64,000 bases of DNA, taken from positions 1 through 64,000 of the forward strand of contig NZ_JAKMAJ010000010.1 in NCBI RefSeq assembly GCF_022378355.1. The letters are read 5' to 3'. This document shows positions 60,408 to 64,000 of this stretch, one piece after another (the stretch's first letter is position 1; every line of letters begins with the position of its first letter). Position numbers and translations under genes: made by a program. This DNA is from Brenneria bubanii. Its GTDB lineage: Bacteria > Pseudomonadota > Gammaproteobacteria > Enterobacterales > Enterobacteriaceae. The notes beneath the pieces are model-generated. The model was not told the origin of the DNA, ran no database searches, and worked only from the letters and a program-made list of their open reading frames with translations.

Positions 60408-61109
60408 ATGCTGTCATTAAATCGGGTTTCGGCCCACTACGGGAAAATTCAGGCGCTGCATCAGGTCAGCCTGCACATCGAACAGGGAGAGATCGTTACG
60501 CTCATTGGCGCCAACGGCGCTGGGAAAACCACGCTGCTGGGTACGCTGTGCGGCGATCCGCGCGCCACCGAAGGCACCATCACCTTCGATGGCAAAGACA
60601 TCACCGGCTGGCAGACCGCGAGAATCATGCGTGAAGCGATCGCCATTGTGCCCGAGGGGCGCCGCGTATTTTCCCGCATGACGGTGGAAGAAAACCTGGC
60701 CATGGGCGGATTCTTTGCCGAACGAAGCCAGTATCAGCAGCGAATCGAACGGGTGTACGATCTCTTTCCCCGCCTGTATGAACGACGCGCCCAGCGCGCC
60801 GGCACCATGTCCGGCGGCGAGCAGCAAATGCTGGCCATTGGCCGCGCACTGATGAGCCAACCGCGTTTATTGTTGCTTGATGAACCCTCATTAGGGCTTG
60901 CGCCGATCATCATTTTGCAAATTTTTGATACTATTCAGCAACTGCGTGAAGAAGGCATGACCATTTTCCTCGTGGAGCAAAACGCGAATCAGGCGTTACG
61001 TTTAGCCGATCGCGGCTATGTGCTTGAAAATGGTCACGTTGTACTGGAAGACAGCGGAGCAGAATTACTCGCAAATGAGGCGGTTCGTTCAGCCTACCTG
61101 GGCGGCTAA
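60408..61109 (+). CDS. livF: branched-chain amino acid ABC ATPase LivF
   Basis: A 233-residue ATPase pairing with LivG: Walker A GANGAGKTT, AIVPEGRRVFSRMTVEENL, signature MSGGEQQMLAIGRAL, Walker B LLLLDEPSLGLAP, and VEQNANQAL. Starts 5 bp after livG stops, with AAGGA upstream. Last transport gene of the operon. Confidence 0.97.
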   Translation: MLSLNRVSAHYGKIQALHQVSLHIEQGEIVTLIGANGAGKTTLLGTLCGDPRATEGTITFDGKDITGWQTARIMREAIAIVPEGRRVFSRMTVEENLAMGGFFAERSQYQQRIERVYDLFPRLYERRAQRAGTMSGGEQQMLAIGRALMSQPRLLLLDEPSLGLAPIIILQIFDTIQQLREEGMTIFLVEQNANQALRLADRGYVLENGHVVLEDSGAELLANEAVRSAYLGG

Positions 61110-61161
61110 CCGAATTCAGGCCGGTTTATCCGGCCTGTCGTTCTGATAAGGCAAAATAAAA

Positions 61162-62349
61162 ATGGCAACCGAAGGTTTATTGGCGCAGCGTATCGCGCAG
61201 TTGAAAAGTTCAGCAATTCGAGAACTGCTTAAGCACAGCAAGATGGATAACATCATCTCGCTGGCCGGGGGAATACCGTCAGATAAACTGTTTGATTTTG
61301 ACGGCTTGAATCAAGCAACCCAGTTAGCCATTACCGAACAGCCCAAAACGGCTTTTCAATATGGATTAACGGAAGGTAGCCCGATTTTGCGCGAGCGCAT
61401 CGCCGAGCTGTGCGCCATTCGCGGGGTAAAAACCTGCGCGGAAGACATCGTGGTCACCGCCGGTTCACAGCAGGCGCTGGACCTGATAATGCGGGCGATG
61501 ATTGATCCGGGCGATATATTCGTCGTTGAGCGTCCGACCTATCTCGCCGCATTACAGACGCTTGAGCTGGCGCAGGCGCAGGTGATGTCCGTTGCCTCGG
61601 ATGAAAACGGTATGGTGGTCGACGATCTGGAAGCCCTGCTGCAGAAACAGCGCATCAAAGGCGTGTATATCGTGCCGAACTTTGGCAATCCGAGCGGCGT
61701 CACCCTGAGTTATGAGCGGCGCAAGCAGCTGATCAAGCTGGCGGAACGCTATGGTTTCATCATTGTTGAAGACGATCCGTACGGAGAGTTACGTTTTACC
61801 GAAGAACGTCACCCAACCCTGTTTCAACTGGCTCAGGACGAATTGGGCAATACCGAAAATGTGCTCTATACCTCCACATTTTCAAAGATCCTGGCGCCGG
61901 GCTTACGTCTTGGCTGGGCGATCATGCCGGATTGGTTGCTGCATAAAGTCGCCATCATTAAGCAGGCGGCCGATTTGCACGCCAGCGCGCTGTCGCAGAG
62001 CATTGTGGAGTGTTATCTGGGTCTGGGACGTCTGGAGGCTCAAATTGAAAAAATTCGCTATTCCTACAAAGAAAAAAGCGAACTGTTGGCCGGCCTGATC
62101 GAAAAAGAGCTGGGCGACGTAATGACGTTCAATCAGCCTAAAGGCGGTATGTTCCTGTGGGCTCGATTCCGCCAGCCGTTTAATACCACGCAGTGGCTGA
62201 AGCAGACGCTGGATCACGGTGTGGTGTTCGTGCCGGGCGAATTCTTCTTCTCCGATGCGCCGGACTATTCAACGCTGCGCTTTTCCTATGCGACCGCAAC
62301 GGAAGCGCAGATGCATGAAGCCGTCGCACGGCTGCGCCGCGCGCTGTAA
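61162..62349 (+). CDS. PLP-dependent class I aminotransferase (LysN/2-aminoadipate type)
   Basis: A 395-residue fold-type I aminotransferase. SLAGGIPSDKLFD at the N terminus, YGLTEGSPILRERIA, TAGSQQALDLIMRAMIDPGD, YIVPNFGNPSGVTLS, the PLP lysine in STFSKILAPGLRLGW, and the C-terminal RFSYATATEAQM all fit the subgroup related to LysN and to the catalytic part of MocR regulators, without a GntR DNA-binding domain. It lies 52 bp after livF on the same strand, so it may transaminate branched-chain or aromatic substrates taken up by LivJHMGF. The substrate is not deducible. Confidence 0.87.
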   Translation: MATEGLLAQRIAQLKSSAIRELLKHSKMDNIISLAGGIPSDKLFDFDGLNQATQLAITEQPKTAFQYGLTEGSPILRERIAELCAIRGVKTCAEDIVVTAGSQQALDLIMRAMIDPGDIFVVERPTYLAALQTLELAQAQVMSVASDENGMVVDDLEALLQKQRIKGVYIVPNFGNPSGVTLSYERRKQLIKLAERYGFIIVEDDPYGELRFTEERHPTLFQLAQDELGNTENVLYTSTFSKILAPGLRLGWAIMPDWLLHKVAIIKQAADLHASALSQSIVECYLGLGRLEAQIEKIRYSYKEKSELLAGLIEKELGDVMTFNQPKGGMFLWARFRQPFNTTQWLKQTLDHGVVFVPGEFFFSDAPDYSTLRFSYATATEAQMHEAVARLRRAL

Positions 62350-62364
62350 TCCCCCCAGCCAGAC

Positions 62365-62386
62365 AAAGGCCGCGAACGCGGCCTTT
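62365..62386 (+). terminator. terminator after the aminotransferase gene
   Basis: AAAGGCCGC and GCGGCCTTT pair around GAAC, followed by CGTTTTAT. It is 15 bp after the stop codon. Confidence 0.88.
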
Positions 62387-62488
62387 CGTTTTATCACATC
62401 CCCCGGATTCCGATCGCCATCTTGCTCTCCACAGGAAAGAGGATGGTCGGACTTTTCAGCGGTCGCGCCGTAAAGCCAGAGTCACCGT

Positions 62489-62614
62489 TTAAAACGCGTC
62501 CCAGTCTCTGTCGAAGGCACTCGCAAGTTCGGGCTGAGCCGGCGTGTTTAATCGCATAGCGGCGCGGGCGGATTGTTCCACCAGCGCCGCCTCCTGTATT
62601 ACCGGGTCGGCGAA
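62489..62614 (-). pseudogene. C-terminal remnant of a chemoreceptor
   Basis: A 41-codon minus-strand frame, directly after an in-frame stop, reads VIQEAALVEQSARAAMRLN and ends DRDWDAF. This resembles the end of a methyl-accepting chemotaxis protein: [16 protein letters not shown] followed, after a longer tail, by a pentapeptide like NWETF. The residues usually between the two are deleted. It lies 14 bp beyond the stop of the intact receptor gene, with no start codon or ribosome site. Probably the tail of a second receptor lost by recombination. Confidence 0.7.
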
Positions 62615-62628
62615 TCACTCAGCCTGGA

Positions 62629-64000
62629 TCAGAATGATTCCCAGTTTTGCGGGCCTGACGATGTTCCACTCGCCAACTTCAAGGTTTGCACCGGCGATGA
62701 CCCCGCTTTGACCGCGGATTTACCCGCGTAGGTAGCGCTTAAACGGAAAAGGCTCATCAGCTCGACAAGGCGTTTAGCCTGGTCGCTTAAACTGTCTGCG
62801 GCTGTAGCGGACTCTTCCACCAACGCGGCATTCTGTTGCGTCACTTCATCCAACTGGTTAACCGCGTCATTGACCTGAGAAATGCCCTGTGACTGTTCAC
62901 GGGTCGTCACGCCAATTTCACTAAGCAGTTCGGCAACGCGACGCACCTGCTCGACGATTTCGCCCATCGTCGTACCCGCCTCATTGACCAGGAAGGAACC
63001 TGTTTCCACCTTTTCCACACTCTCGCCTATCAGATCCTTGATCTCTTTCGCGGCGGAAGCGGAACGCTGCGCCAGCGAACGCACCTCGCCGGCGACAACG
63101 GCAAAACCACGCCCCTGTTCGCCGGCACGCGCCGCTTCCACCGCGGCATTCAACGCCAAAATATTGGTCTGAAACGCAATACCGTCAATAACGCCGATAA
63201 TATCACCGATCTTGCGTGAACTGGCGGTTATATCCCCCATCGTGGCGACGACGTCATTCACGACGTTCCCGCCCTTAACCGCCGTAACGCTGGCGGAATT
63301 AGCCAATTCCGATGCCATATGGACGGTATCGGTATTCTGCTTGATGGTGGTGTGCATCTGTTCCATGGAAGCCGCGGTCTGTTGTAAATTGGACGCCTGT
63401 TCTTCCGTCCGCTGGCTCAAGTCAGTGTTGCCGATCGCAATTTGCCCCGCACCAGTGGCGATGGACTCGCTGCTCTGGCGTACCTGGTTCACCGTTTCAC
63501 TCAAACCGTCGCGCATCGCCGCCATCGCCGCCAAAACGCTGGCGGTATCCCCGGAACGCAGCTGAATCTCCAGCGCCAGATTGCCCTGCGCCACCTGCTG
63601 CGCGATATCAACCGCATATGCGGGTTCGCCGCCCAATTGTTTCTTAATCCGATGAGTAATACTCCAGGCGACCAATCCCCCCAACAGAGCGGCCAGCGCC
63701 GCAATGATCAACATTAACCTACCGGCCGAAGTCGCCCGCTGTTGCGATTTTTCAGCGGTTTCAATGGTCAGCGTCGTCTGATAGTCAATCATTGCATCCA
63801 GGGCATTGAAAATGCCATTTTGCGCATCCCGCAGATCGCCGAACAGCACGGTCCGGATTTGTGTCGAGTCGCCCGACATGCCCGCGTCGACCGACCTATG
63901 CACGGTTTCAAGATAAGCCGGTATGAGTTTTTCCAGATTCTGCGTCCGAGTGCGCGCTTCCGGCGAGATCGTACGTTGGCGAATTTGCGTAAACAGTTCG
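62629..64000 (-). CDS. methyl-accepting chemotaxis protein, cut by the window edge
   Basis: The C-terminal 456 residues of a chemoreceptor; the 5' end lies beyond base 64000, and a GTG at 63903 is internal. The visible periplasmic part is helical and of the Tar/4HB type, then a transmembrane segment ([20 protein letters not shown] region), a HAMP domain, methylation helices ([20 protein letters not shown]), and the signalling hairpin ([39 protein letters not shown]). It ends in NWESF, a CheR/CheB-tethering pentapeptide, so it is a high-abundance type receptor. The ligand is unknown. Confidence 0.95.
   Translation of the reverse strand, partial: ELFTQIRQRTISPEARTRTQNLEKLIPAYLETVHRSVDAGMSGDSTQIRTVLFGDLRDAQNGIFNALDAMIDYQTTLTIETAEKSQQRATSAGRLMLIIAALAALLGGLVAWSITHRIKKQLGGEPAYAVDIAQQVAQGNLALEIQLRSGDTASVLAAMAAMRDGLSETVNQVRQSSESIATGAGQIAIGNTDLSQRTEEQASNLQQTAASMEQMHTTIKQNTDTVHMASELANSASVTAVKGGNVVNDVVATMGDITASSRKIGDIIGVIDGIAFQTNILALNAAVEAARAGEQGRGFAVVAGEVRSLAQRSASAAKEIKDLIGESVEKVETGSFLVNEAGTTMGEIVEQVRRVAELLSEIGVTTREQSQGISQVNDAVNQLDEVTQQNAALVEESATAADSLSDQAKRLVELMSLFRLSATYAGKSAVKAGSSPVQTLKLASGTSSGPQNWESF

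Overview
The window is a stretch of enterobacterial chromosome. Nearly every gene has a recognisable Escherichia coli counterpart, and most junctions follow the E. coli 88-90 min region (murI-btuB-trmA-yijD-fabR-sthA-oxyR, metFLBJ, rpmE-priA-cytR-ftsN-hslVU-menA-rraA-zapB-glpFK, glpX-fpr-yiiR-yiiQ-tpiA-pfkA-fieF). This is joined to a block that lies near 77-78 min in E. coli (dcrB-yhhQ-tusA-zntA-yhhN-yhhM-yhhL-rsmD-ftsYEX-rpoH-panM-livJHMGF). Genes absent from E. coli K-12 (aguA/aguB between tpiA and pfkA, a DUF1820 gene, a peroxiredoxin-glutaredoxin remnant beside oxyR) and the overall divergence suggest a soft-rot or tree-associated enterobacterium of the Pectobacterium/Brenneria type. That assignment is an inference from gene content only.

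Layout. 1-8.5 kb: an rRNA operon P1 promoter firing out of the window, murI and btuB under a cobalamin riboswitch, trmA, the fabR-yijD pair, sthA, oxyR, and a decayed hybrid peroxiredoxin gene. 8.5-14 kb: the methionine block metF, metB-metL and metJ with two MetJ operator arrays. 14-17 kb: a three-gene FecCD/BtuCD-type metal-chelate importer inserted between metJ and rpmE, behind Fur-like and Zur-like palindromes. 17-26 kb: rpmE, priA, cytR, ftsN, hslVU with a sigma-32 promoter, menA, rraA, zapB. 26-36 kb: glpF-glpK, then an inserted cysteine desulfidase/LacI regulator/MFS cluster that separates glpX, then fpr and yiiR. 36-44 kb: yiiQ, tpiA, the aguB-aguA putrescine operon, pfkA, fieF, sotB. 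44-55.5 kb: dcrB, yhhQ with a preQ1 riboswitch, tusA, zntA, yhhN, small membrane-protein genes, rsmD, ftsYEX and rpoH with a sigma-E promoter and CRP site. 55.5-62.3 kb: panM, the branched-chain amino acid importer livJHMGF and a PLP aminotransferase. 62.3-64 kb: a chemoreceptor cut by the window edge, plus the tail of a second one.

The most informative signals are regulatory or degenerative. They are a preQ1-I riboswitch whose pseudoknot would mask the yhhQ ribosome binding site, a Zur/Fur-type promoter on the orphan importer, a frameshifted hybrid peroxiredoxin beside intact oxyR whose peroxidatic cysteine position reads glycine, a sigma-E promoter with a perfect CRP site in its spacer, an rrn P1 promoter at the window edge, and a chemoreceptor C-terminal remnant. 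No tRNA gene, insertion sequence, prophage or CRISPR array was recognised.
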